From an uncultured Christensenellaceae bacterium (GTDB lineage Bacteria; Bacillota; Clostridia; Christensenellales; CAG-314): DNA of 64,000 nt. The position numbers were made by a program, and so were the translations under genes. Below are positions 7,257-14,742 of the stretch, piece by piece. Below the pieces are notes generated by a model. It worked only from the letters and a program-made list of their open reading frames with translations. It was not told the DNA's origin and made no database searches. Numbering within the stretch: the first letter of the stretch is position 1; each line of letters opens with the position of its first letter. The stretch is from positions 1 to 64,000 of the forward strand of contig CAJUCX010000003.1 in NCBI GenBank assembly GCA_910585195.1, in the 5' to 3' direction.

Positions 7257-8420
7257 CTATTTACCTCTTTTTAATAAAATTCGTTTTATACCGCGGACGG
7301 CCGTGTCGACTTCTTCCTGCTTGTTGAAGTGGGAAAAGGAAAATCTGACCGCTCCCGTCCGTTGCGTACCCAAAGTTTTGTGCATAAGCGGCGCACAATG
7401 CGCTCCTGCCCTTACTGCAATACCGTATTCCTGCCAAAGCATATCCGCCGCGTCGCCGCTGTCAATTCCGTCAAGATTAAGCGCAACGACAGGCGTCCTT
7501 ACCGAGGCGCCGACGTCGCCGTAAAGAGTAACGCCGTCAATACATTCGACTTGTTTTATAAAATTTCTTGCTAATATATCGGCGTCGTCAAACAGACTAG
7601 AACTATTGTTTTGCTTGTTTGCTTTGCCTGTAAATATTTTTTCGTTAAACTTCTCTACGTAAGTTATGCCAGCAAGCAAACCCGCTATGCCGTGTGCGTT
7701 TTGCGTGCCTGCCTCCAAAGCATCGGGCATTAAATCGGGGTGCGTGGGAGAAAACGATTCGCTGCCGCTGCCGCCTATAACGAGCGGCTGCGGTTTGAAG
7801 TCTTGTCCCAAGCAAATACCTCCCGTGCCCTGCGGTCCGTAAAGCGATTTATGCCCGGAAAAGCACAGCGCCGATATATTTGCTTTTTGCATATCTATTG
7901 CAAGCAAGCCGGCAGTCTGCGCACAGTCTGCAATAAACCTTACGCCCTCTTTTTTGCAGATTTCGCCTATGGCATAAATATCGTAAACGTTGCCGACAAG
8001 GTTTGACGCGTGGCAAGTAACCACCGCTTCGGTTTCGCTTGTGATGGCGTCTTGCAACTTATTTAAGTCCAGTCTGCCTAGTTTGTCGTTTTGCACCACG
8101 GTAAAATTGCCGTGTCTATACACAGGGCGCAATACGCTGTTGTGCTCTGCGCAGGTGGTAACAATGTTTCCTTTAACGGAAGATATGGCAATATTAAGCG
8201 CGGCGGTTGCATTTTGAGTAAACGCCACGTCCATTGCGTTTTTGACGTTAAACAACTTTGCAACGGCAAAACGCGCTTTCATAAGCGTACGCAAACCGTT
8301 AAGCGACGCGTCATAAGACCCGCGCGACGGGTTTCCGCAAGTGTTAAGAGCGTTTGCGATTTCTTCCGCCACCTGCGGCGGCTTTGGCATTGTCGTTGCG
8401 GCGTTGTCAAAATATATCAT
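7257..8420 (-). CDS. Class V aminotransferase / cysteine desulfurase family enzyme (387 aa)
   Basis: PLP enzyme of the cysteine desulfurase fold, probably releasing S or Se from Cys or Sec for the selenium operon. Motifs: N-terminal YFDNAATTMPKP, PLP-stacking His in CAEHNS, Asp in RFIADCAQTAG, PLP Lys191 in FSGHKSLYGPQG, and catalytic Cys342 in RAGAHCAPLMHK. The short active-site loop and selenium context resemble the subfamily typified by Enterococcus EF2568 that sits beside selD and molybdenum-hydroxylase genes. No Shine-Dalgarno is apparent; a consensus promoter ends six bases before the ATG, so the mRNA is probably leaderless. It is divergent from selA. Confidence 0.9.
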   Translation of the reverse strand: MIYFDNAATTMPKPPQVAEEIANALNTCGNPSRGSYDASLNGLRTLMKARFAVAKLFNVKNAMDVAFTQNATAALNIAISSVKGNIVTTCAEHNSVLRPVYRHGNFTVVQNDKLGRLDLNKLQDAITSETEAVVTCHASNLVGNVYDIYAIGEICKKEGVRFIADCAQTAGLLAIDMQKANISALCFSGHKSLYGPQGTGGICLGQDFKPQPLVIGGSGSESFSPTHPDLMPDALEAGTQNAHGIAGLLAGITYVEKFNEKIFTGKANKQNNSSSLFDDADILARNFIKQVECIDGVTLYGDVGASVRTPVVALNLDGIDSGDAADMLWQEYGIAVRAGAHCAPLMHKTLGTQRTGAVRFSFSHFNKQEEVDTAVRGIKRILLKRGK

Positions 8421-8426
8421 AACAAT

Positions 8427-8455
8427 ATTTTAACCCTGCAAAGAAACAATGTCAA
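8427..8455 (-). promoter_or_regulatory. Promoter of the desulfurase-yedF-DUF3343 operon, predicted leaderless
   Basis: On the minus strand: TTGACA (8455-8450), 17-base spacer, TAAAAT (8432-8427), then six bases to the ATG at 8420. Start of transcription should fall at or next to the A of the ATG. Confidence 0.7.
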
Positions 8456-8467
8456 TAAAGAAATGTA

Positions 8468-8496
8468 TTGAAATTAAATTGCAAGTGTGATAAAAT
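8468..8496 (+). promoter_or_regulatory. Promoter of selA
   Basis: TTGAAA, 17-base spacer, TAAAAT. It stands back-to-back with the promoter of the divergent selenium operon; the two -35 boxes are only 12 bases apart. Confidence 0.65.
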
Positions 8497-8520
8497 TCAA
8501 ATATAAACGGAGAAATTATT

Positions 8521-9900
8521 ATGAATAAATTGCGTTCTATGCCGCGCGTAGACGACGTGCTGTCGTTGGTGCAGGCAGAGCAAAAAACACAAAACATCTC
8601 TTATGCGGAACTGTTAAACTGCGTGCGCGAAACTTTGGACAAAACACGCAAAGACGTATTGTCTGGCAAACTCGAACAAGTGCCGCCTATTAAAGAAATC
8701 GTACGCGAAGTCGTAAGAATGGCGGTAAAACAATGCAGCGGCAGTTTGCGCCCCGTCATAAATGCCACCGGCGTAGTTTTGCACACAAACTTGGGCAGAG
8801 CCGTGCTTGCGGAAGCCGCGGCGGAAAACGTAAAGCAAGTAGCAAGGCAATACAACACTTTGGAGTATGATTTGGAAGCAGGAGAGCGCGGCAGCAGACA
8901 CAGCCACGTTGAAAAGCTTATTTGCAAACTTACCGGTGCAGAGGCGGCAATGGCGGTAAACAACAACGCCGCAGCCGTAATGCTTATGCTTGCGAGCATA
9001 TGTAAAGATAAGGAAGTAGTAGTTTCGCGCGGAGAACTCGTTGAAATCGGCGGTTCCTTCCGCGTGCCGGAAATTATGAGTATGAGCGGCGCAACGCTTA
9101 AAGAAATAGGCACCACCAACAAGACGCACGCCGACGATTATCGCAAAGCGATAAACGAAAACACGGCGGCATTATTGAAAGTACACACAAGCAACTTTAA
9201 GATTGTAGGGTTTTCGCAATCAATCGGCATAGAAGAACTTTCTCAAATAGGCAAAGAAACAGGCGTGCCCGTGCTTTACGACGTAGGCAGCGGTCTTATG
9301 GTTGACAACGCTCTCGTAAACATCGCCGACGAACTTTGCGTAAAAGAATGCATAAAAGGCGGCGCCGACGTGGTATGTTTCAGCGCCGACAAGCTTTTGG
9401 GCGGTCCGCAGGCAGGTATCCTTGCAGGCAAAAAAGAATATATCGACAAAATGAAAAAAAATCAATTTGCAAGAGTCGTTCGTATCGACAAGTTGAATCT
9501 TGCCGCGTTGGAGTCCACTTTGCGCATTTATCTTGACGAGGAACGCGCCTTTAAGGAAATACCTACCCTTGCAAACCTTGCGGTAAGTAAATCCGACTTG
9601 CGCATAAAGGCAACCAAACTGCAAAGTATGCTGCCCGAGCGCAAAAAAGACTTTACTTCCGTCATCAAAGCAGCAGAGTCGCAAGTAGGCGGCGGCTCCG
9701 CACCTGGAGAACTTTTGCCGTCTTTCGCAGTGCAGATAACGCCCGTTTCCATATCCGCCGCGGAAATGGAAAAGCGCCTGAGAGAATATGAAACTCCTAT
9801 CATCTGCCGCATAAGGCAGGATAAGGTTTTGCTTGACCCGCGCACCATCTTTGAAAATCAATTTGAAGAAATTGCAAAGGCGTTTAACGAAATATTTTAA
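8521..9900 (+). CDS. selA: L-seryl-tRNA(Sec) selenium transferase (459 aa)
   Basis: Homodecameric PLP enzyme converting Ser-tRNA(Sec) to Sec-tRNA(Sec) with selenophosphate. Full family length. Motifs: an N-terminal tRNA-binding region beginning LRSMPRVDDVL, RPVINATGVVLHTNLGRA (residues 77-94), ERGSRHSHVEKL, and the PLP Lys291 in CFSADKLLGGPQAG. GGGSAPGELLPS is present near the C-terminus. A GGAG ribosome site precedes the ATG. It is followed by a tRNA-Sec-like sequence and then selD, so the island encodes most of the Sec machinery; selB is not in the window. Confidence 0.97.
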   Translation: MNKLRSMPRVDDVLSLVQAEQKTQNISYAELLNCVRETLDKTRKDVLSGKLEQVPPIKEIVREVVRMAVKQCSGSLRPVINATGVVLHTNLGRAVLAEAAAENVKQVARQYNTLEYDLEAGERGSRHSHVEKLICKLTGAEAAMAVNNNAAAVMLMLASICKDKEVVVSRGELVEIGGSFRVPEIMSMSGATLKEIGTTNKTHADDYRKAINENTAALLKVHTSNFKIVGFSQSIGIEELSQIGKETGVPVLYDVGSGLMVDNALVNIADELCVKECIKGGADVVCFSADKLLGGPQAGILAGKKEYIDKMKKNQFARVVRIDKLNLAALESTLRIYLDEERAFKEIPTLANLAVSKSDLRIKATKLQSMLPERKKDFTSVIKAAESQVGGGSAPGELLPSFAVQITPVSISAAEMEKRLREYETPIICRIRQDKVLLDPRTIFENQFEEIAKAFNEIF

Positions 9901-9919
9901 CAGCAACTAAAATAAGTAA

Positions 9920-9960
9920 TAAAAAAACAGGCTGCCGCCTTGAAAAATACGGCAGCCTGT
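9920..9960 (-). terminator. Leftward terminator downstream of selA
   Basis: An eleven-pair stem (9927-9937 with 9950-9960) followed, on the minus strand only, by a run of seven T. On the plus strand no U-run follows. It would therefore stop leftward transcription from the tRNA-like/selD side, although no leftward gene is evident there. Confidence 0.6.
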
Positions 9961-10001
9961 GCTAAAATAATTTAGGTCGGGGAAGTTCGCCCCGTTTATA
10001 T

Positions 10002-10091
10002 GGGACCGGATAGGTGCTGGTGTGCCTTTCGGGCAACCGATATGGGAAGTTTTACTGCCTGGGTGAGTTCGATTCTCACACGGTCCCGCCA
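10002..10091 (+). tRNA. selC: tRNA-Sec-like sequence with a shortened anticodon arm and no UCA anticodon
   Basis: 90 bases lying between selA and selD and ending G-CCA. Acceptor: GGGACCG pairs with CGGTCCC (10002-10008 with 10081-10087). D arm of Sec type: six pairs AGGTGC/GTGCCT with four-base loop TGGT. T arm: GTGAG/CTCAC with loop TTCGATT. Between them are a 12-base hairpin TCGG-GCAA-CCGA (10029-10040), where a 17-base anticodon arm should be, and a second imperfect hairpin (about 10044-10060) in the position of the long variable arm. TCA occurs only in the T stem, so there is no UGA-reading anticodon. It could be a decayed or rearranged selC, a regulatory mimic, or an assembly error. Confidence 0.55.
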
Positions 10092-10135
10092 TTTTCAAAA
10101 ATGATAGGAGTTGATAATTTTATTGCTCCCGACAT

Positions 10136-10165
10136 AGAACCGATAAGTAAAAAATCGGTTCTTTT
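10136..10165 (+). terminator. Terminator after the tRNA-like gene
   Basis: GAACCGAT, nine-base loop, ATCGGTTC, then T4; 46 bases after the CCA. Confidence 0.75.
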
Positions 10166-10179
10166 ATATAATATGCATT

Positions 10180-10210
10180 AAAAAGCAAAAGTGCTCTGCA
10201 ATGCTTTTTT
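10180..10210 (+). promoter_or_regulatory. Weak attenuator-like hairpin before selD
   Basis: AAAAAGCA pairs with TGCTTTTT around a 14-base loop, with the T-run directly abutting the AAGGAGG ribosome site of selD. It could act as an attenuator or occlude initiation. The stem is A/T-rich, so this is tentative. Confidence 0.35.
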
Positions 10211-10221
10211 AAGGAGGACGT

Positions 10222-11250
10222 ATGGACGCAAACAAAATTATGAAATTGCCTGCTTGCGGCGGTTGTATGGCAAAATTGCCACCGGGTATGCTTAAAGACG
10301 TGGTGTCGCAAATACCGACTTTTAACGACAAAAATCTGCTTGTGGGTTTTGACACTTCCGACGACGGCGCGGTATATAAATTAAGCGACGACATTGCAAT
10401 AATACAGACGCTGGACTTTTTTACCCCTATGGTCGACGACCCTTATGTTTTCGGTAAAATTGCAGCTACAAACGCTTTGAGCGACATTTACGCTATGGGC
10501 GGAGAAGTAAAAGTTGCATTAAACATCGTATGCTTTCCTGAAGAAGACGACCCTGCAATGTTGGCGTCCATTTTGAAAGGCGGCGCTGAAAAGGTTTTGG
10601 AAGCGGGCGGCGTGCTTTGCGGCGGACACTCCATAAACGACAAAGAATGCAAATACGGTCTGTCGGTAACCGGCACCGTGCACCCGAACAAATATCTGCG
10701 CAACAACACCTGCAAAAAAGGCGATTTAATCGTGCTTACCAAGCCTTTGGGCGTAGGTATGATAATGGCGTCTTACCGCTACGGCGAAGTTGCGGAAGAC
10801 GACTATCAAACGGCGCTTAAAAGTATGCAGACATTAAATAAATACGCCTTTGAGGCGGCAAGCAAATTTGATTTGCACGCAGGCACAGACGTAACGGGCT
10901 TCGGCTTTTTGGGGCACTTAAACGAAATGGTAGACGACGGCTACTCTATTGCAGTAAACGGCAACGACGTAAAATACATAAAAGGCGCAATGCATTTGGC
11001 GGAAGAATTTTTAACCACCGGCGGCGGACAAAAAAACCGCAACTTTTTGGGCGACAAAGTAAAGTTCAACAACGTACCTCGCCCTGTGCAGGAAATTTTG
11101 CTTGACCCGCAAACCAGCGGCGGTTTGCTGTTGAGCTTGCCTCCTAAGGACGCCAAAGAACTTATGAAAGTGCTTGCCGACTTTGAAATGCCGTCGTGCA
11201 TAATAGGCGAAGTAACCGACAGAAAAGAAAGCAATATTATTGTTTATTGA
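10222..11250 (+). CDS. selD: Selenide, water dikinase (342 aa)
   Basis: Makes selenophosphate from selenide and ATP for SelA and for tRNA or cofactor selenation. AIRS-like fold. The N-terminal active site reads ACGGCMAKLPPG, with Cys12/Cys15 and Lys18; some clostridial homologues have Sec at the catalytic Cys, but here it is Cys. Further motifs: DTSDDGAVYKL, DFFTPMVDDPYVFGKIAATNALSD, GGHSINDKECKYG, GTDVTGFGFLGHL and LDPQTSGGLL. AAGGAGGA lies close before the ATG. It is rightward after selA and the tRNA-like gene but separated from them by a terminator. Confidence 0.97.
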   Translation: MDANKIMKLPACGGCMAKLPPGMLKDVVSQIPTFNDKNLLVGFDTSDDGAVYKLSDDIAIIQTLDFFTPMVDDPYVFGKIAATNALSDIYAMGGEVKVALNIVCFPEEDDPAMLASILKGGAEKVLEAGGVLCGGHSINDKECKYGLSVTGTVHPNKYLRNNTCKKGDLIVLTKPLGVGMIMASYRYGEVAEDDYQTALKSMQTLNKYAFEAASKFDLHAGTDVTGFGFLGHLNEMVDDGYSIAVNGNDVKYIKGAMHLAEEFLTTGGGQKNRNFLGDKVKFNNVPRPVQEILLDPQTSGGLLLSLPPKDAKELMKVLADFEMPSCIIGEVTDRKESNIIVY

Positions 11251-11309
11251 TAAATTTTTAAGTTTAACTAATTGATAATAAAGTAATATAATCCATTGTC
11301 CGTAAATTT

Positions 11310-11355
11310 ACAAACCCAAAGCCCGCCATAACAGCTGGCTTTGGGTTTGTGTTTT
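11310..11355 (+). terminator. selD terminator
   Basis: A 14-pair stem (11310-11323 with 11337-11350), 13-base loop, then GTTTTAT. Confidence 0.8.
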
Positions 11356-11370
11356 ATCGTTTGACTAAAT

Positions 11371-11400
11371 AACAAAACCGTCCTTACGGACGGTTTTGTT
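11371..11400. terminator. Second terminator between convergent selD and hsp20
   Basis: A 13-pair perfect stem (11371-11383 with 11388-11400), loop TTAC. It lies past the hsp20 3' end on the other strand, so it may serve both directions. Confidence 0.65.
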
Positions 11401-11415
11401 ACGACGGATTTTGAT

Positions 11416-11481
11416 TTACTTTTGCAAATTAAAATCATTTTATTTCAATTTGCTTTTTATTTTGCAGTTGCTCGCAATTTT
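11416..11481 (-). repeat. Duplicate of the hsp20 3' end (pseudo-fragment)
   Basis: 66 bases identical by eye to 11501-11566, which is the end of the hsp20 coding region and its trailer; the offset is 85 bases. It encodes the last codons of Hsp20 out of gene context. A recent tandem duplication is likely. Confidence 0.85.
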
Positions 11482-11519
11482 ATTGCTACGCTTGCTATGC
11501 TTACTTTTGCAAATTAAAA

Positions 11520-11948
11520 TCATTTTATTTCAATTTGCTTTTTATTTTGCAGTTGCTCGCAATTTTTGGGGAAACTTACGTTCAAAATTCCGTTGTCGTA
11601 GCTTGCGATGATTTGCTTTTCGTCAACGTCCCCCACGTAAAAACTGCGAGAGCACGAACCGAAACTTCTTTCTCTTCTCAAATAGTTTTTGTTTTCGTCT
11701 TTGGTTTCTTTGGCGTTGCTGCTTTGCGCCGAAACGGTAAGATAACCGTTTTCCAAAGAAAGGTTGACGTCTTTTTTGTCATAACCCGGCATATCGACTT
11801 CCAAAATATAGTTGTCGCCCTCTTCTCTGATGTCGGTTTTCATTGCGGATTTTTCTACGCCGAAAAACGGACGGAAAAAATCTTCAAAATCGCTGTCAAA
11901 CCAGCCCAAGCCAAAATTGTTTTGTCTTCTCGATGGATAATACTTCAT
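11520..11948 (-). CDS. hsp20: Hsp20/alpha-crystallin small heat-shock protein (142 aa)
   Basis: ATP-independent holdase chaperone. Residues 35-135 form the alpha-crystallin domain: MKTDIREEGDNYILEVDMPG, the A-x-x-x-n-G-v-L signature as SYDNGILNVSFPK, and a short C-terminal tail with IEIK in place of the usual IxI/V anchor. The N-terminus (residues 1-34) is Phe-rich, as in the family. GGAGG precedes the ATG by eight bases. It is transcribed alone from a heat-shock-type promoter about 235 bases upstream (12183-12211) that carries a palindromic operator, leaving an unusually long leader. Its 3' 66 bases are duplicated just downstream. Confidence 0.93.
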   Translation of the reverse strand: MKYYPSRRQNNFGLGWFDSDFEDFFRPFFGVEKSAMKTDIREEGDNYILEVDMPGYDKKDVNLSLENGYLTVSAQSSNAKETKDENKNYLRRERSFGSCSRSFYVGDVDEKQIIASYDNGILNVSFPKNCEQLQNKKQIEIK

Positions 11949-12148
11949 ATAAACACCTCCGTAAATTTTTTACAATTTTTTCGAACGCCGCTGCCGTTTG
12001 CAAAAGCCTGTTTAATTGCCTTCTACCTAGTTGCCGCAAAATATGTTACAGACAATGCAAGCAAAGCAACGAGTCTAATTATTTATGCCGTGTCTGCCAA
12101 GCTTTGACAAATTGCTTACGGCGTTCAATTTGTTTCAATCTTTATTTA
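11949..12148 (-). other. Long 5' leader of hsp20
   Basis: About 220 untranslated bases separate the predicted transcription start from the hsp20 ATG. I see no convincing gene here. The length would allow an RNA thermometer masking the GGAGG site, but I could not establish a fold by eye. Confidence 0.35.
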
Positions 12149-12211
12149 AGAGTGCTAGCACTCTCTCTGATTGATTGCTAATATAATATACCCGCAATTT
12201 GCTTTTGTCAA
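12149..12211 (-). promoter_or_regulatory. hsp20 promoter with 16-bp palindromic operator
   Basis: Minus strand: TTGACA (12211-12206), 17-base spacer, TATTAT (12188-12183), then the perfect palindrome AGAGTGCTAGCACTCT at 12149-12164, about 12 bases into the transcript. The arms are the two half-sites of CIRCE (TTAGCACTC/GAGTGCTAA) but head-to-head and overlapping instead of nine bases apart. HrcA or a relative is a plausible binder. Confidence 0.7.
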
Positions 12212-12365
12212 CACTTTTTTGAAATTTTTTACAAAAAAATTTTTTTTATACCTTAACTGCCAAAGCGTAATAACTGAACATTGACTTATTTTGCCTATTG
12301 ACCGTCTTGCATTGACAGATACCGCAAATCGGTTATTCCTTTACAAATATATAAAATTTGCATAA

Positions 12366-12393
12366 ACAAAAAAGACGGCATAAAGCCGTCTTT
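12366..12393 (-). terminator. Terminator of the membrane hydrolase gene
   Basis: AAAGACGGC, ATAAA loop, GCCGTCTTT, with T6 on the minus strand. Confidence 0.8.
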
Positions 12394-12461
12394 AATGTTT
12401 GTTATTTTGATTGCCGATAAGCCGCAGTCAATTACGCATTATTTTGTTGCCGACTGATTTA

Positions 12462-14459
12462 TCAGAACGAATACGGTATTGAAGTTGCCGTGTTTGCAAC
12501 GGTAATTATTGTAAACAACAATGCATTTATCATAGCGCCGAGCCAAATGTTGCCGGTCTTTTTGTAAAGCACGCGCGAGATGATTGTTGCAATTGCAAGC
12601 ACTGCCACCATAGGGAATACTACGATATAGCCAAGCGCCATGTCTTTTTGCCACAATACGCCGGTTGAACGGAAAGTGATGTATTGAATAAGAATTACCA
12701 ACAATATACCGAATGAGTTGAAGAATGCATTTATTGCAATCGTTGCCCATTCAGGCAAGTCTTTCAAACGGAAGCCCGCATTGCCCATTGCGCTGATTGC
12801 GTAGAAGATAAAGAATACCCAACTGTATCTGAACATTGTAGGTATCATATTGAGGTTGAATACTTTTACGTCGAGCGTCCAGATACGGAAGTCGACAGTC
12901 CAAATGCCCCAGTTGATAAATACCACTGCATACAGCAGACCCACAACCAACAATGTAAGCAAAGCAGTTTTTACAAAACTTATAAGGTCAATCTTAGCGC
13001 ACCTAAACGGATTGCCGACCGCAACTTCCTCTTTGCCGAGTTTCTTTGCAAGTTTACCAACGCCGAAGTTGATTGCCCATACAACAAGCATTACAAACAA
13101 TGCAAAGCCTGCGCAAACGAGCGCCCAGTTTGCAACGCTGCCCGTTGTATCCTGAGGGAAATAATCGCTAGGGCTAATCATGCCTTTGCCTGCATAAGTT
13201 GTGTAAGCCTTTCTGAATATAAACCCGCCGAACAACATTGTAGCCACGCCGCCTGCAAAATATGTAACAGTCTTTGTTATGCCGTGCAAACCGCCCTTTT
13301 TGATTGAACCCAAACCAACGTCCAAATCGAGTTCTTCCGTTTTGCGCAAAGACGCAAAGCAAGGAAGAGTCAACAACAAAGACACTACAGGGAAGATAAG
13401 GAAGAAGAATGCCGCCAAGCCGATAAGCGAGAACATTTCTTTTACCCACCAAATTTGGTTGCCGCTGCCGATAACGCCGTTGTTTGCAGGCGTGCCGAAT
13501 GCCGAATAGAAGAAGTCTACAACATAACCTGCGCTTTCAACCGAGAAGTGGTTGAGCGGGTGAATTTCGTTTGCTTCGTAAATTACACGGAAAGGCTGAC
13601 CTACTGCCGTGCCTTGTTCTACTTCTTGAATTGCACCGTTTACGTAAGGTTTGCCGAAAGTTAAATTGATTGCATTGCCTGCCGTATACGCCTTATTATT
13701 TAAGAATGACCATGCCGCTTGCGATTTGATATATTCTCTGCAAATTGTAGCATTACCTGTCTCGTCTTTGCTCGCAAAGAAGAATTCATCGTCCATTGCT
13801 TTAAGTACGCCTACAGATTTATTGCCGTAAGGATTTGGATTTAGCGCGTTTGGCACACTAGGATTATATCCTTGAATAAGACCGGCTGCAATGATATTTA
13901 TTCCTTTTGCATCGGTTGACAAAACACTGCTTGTAGTCATACCTCCCATAGAGTGCCCAGAAATACCTATGCGCGCTTTGTCGACGTACGGCAAATTGTA
14001 AAGATATTTTGCACTGTCATACATACCACTCGTATTCATTATTGCGCCATATGGTGAACCTGCAATAACATCTTCATCAGTATTGTGTCCGTGTCCGCCG
14101 CGGTCTATTGTCAAAACGACAAATCCGCGTCTTGCAAGCTCTATTGCGTTTTGAAGTTGCAACTCTCTGTTGTTGAGATAGCCGTGCGTCAAAACAATGG
14201 CAGGTGCAGGATTTTTTTCCGTAGCGGTGTTAGGCACAAACAAAATACCGCTTGCAACTTTACCTTGCACTTTTGTTTCTGTCGGGTTGCCGTTTGCGTC
14301 ATACAGCACACCGCTGTTGGTTTCGTTTCGTAAATCCGTTACAGACGACTTATAGCCCGCCGACTGTACCATAGACGCGAAGAAACTGCTTACAAGAATG
14401 ACCGCCAACGCTATTGCAAGCATAAGCAGAGATTTCTTGTTCTTTCTTAAATACTCCAT
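12462..14459 (-). CDS. Membrane-bound alpha/beta hydrolase (665 aa)
   Basis: An N-terminal signal-anchor (residues about 10-31) leads to an extracytoplasmic alpha/beta-hydrolase domain (about 60-330). It shows the oxyanion-region motif LTHGYLNN, the nucleophile elbow GHSMGG (Ser about 170), DRGGHG, and HPLNHFS holding the probable catalytic His. The second half (about 340-665) has eight or nine transmembrane helices. I recognise the architecture as an uncharacterised clostridial family; the substrate is unknown (an esterase or acyl transfer role is possible). AGGAGG lies before the ATG. Monocistronic, with its own terminator. Confidence 0.75.
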   Translation of the reverse strand: MEYLRKNKKSLLMLAIALAVILVSSFFASMVQSAGYKSSVTDLRNETNSGVLYDANGNPTETKVQGKVASGILFVPNTATEKNPAPAIVLTHGYLNNRELQLQNAIELARRGFVVLTIDRGGHGHNTDEDVIAGSPYGAIMNTSGMYDSAKYLYNLPYVDKARIGISGHSMGGMTTSSVLSTDAKGINIIAAGLIQGYNPSVPNALNPNPYGNKSVGVLKAMDDEFFFASKDETGNATICREYIKSQAAWSFLNNKAYTAGNAINLTFGKPYVNGAIQEVEQGTAVGQPFRVIYEANEIHPLNHFSVESAGYVVDFFYSAFGTPANNGVIGSGNQIWWVKEMFSLIGLAAFFFLIFPVVSLLLTLPCFASLRKTEELDLDVGLGSIKKGGLHGITKTVTYFAGGVATMLFGGFIFRKAYTTYAGKGMISPSDYFPQDTTGSVANWALVCAGFALFVMLVVWAINFGVGKLAKKLGKEEVAVGNPFRCAKIDLISFVKTALLTLLVVGLLYAVVFINWGIWTVDFRIWTLDVKVFNLNMIPTMFRYSWVFFIFYAISAMGNAGFRLKDLPEWATIAINAFFNSFGILLVILIQYITFRSTGVLWQKDMALGYIVVFPMVAVLAIATIISRVLYKKTGNIWLGAMINALLFTIITVANTATSIPYSF

Positions 14460-14742
14460 AAGTTTCCTCCTATAAATTATAAGTATTTATTGCCACACTT
14501 TTATCGTCAAAAGTGTAAAAAGCCTTTACAAAAAAATTTTTCGCTAACGCTCAAAATTCTTTTTGATTTTATGAGCACTCCGTGCAATCCTGTTTTACAA
14601 AATTGAAATTTTGTAAAACAAAGCACTTTGTAAAGTAATAGGCAATAGTGAAGAAGTATTGTCATATCTTAGGTAAAAATTTATCCGCAACTATTCACTT
14701 TTAACTCTTAACTATTTGCTAAAAAGCAACTTTAATTCTTAC
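14460..14742. other. Intergenic region with long A/T palindrome
   Basis: No gene visible. A near-perfect inverted repeat at 14591-14620 (14-base arms around GA) is the main structure. It lacks a clear U-run on the minus strand, so I do not call it the glpK terminator with confidence. Confidence 0.4.

Noticed and set aside
9907..10098. Minus-strand open frame across the tRNA-like gene
   Set aside because: Its sequence is the familiar artefact of translating the antisense of a tRNA 3' half; no ribosome site.
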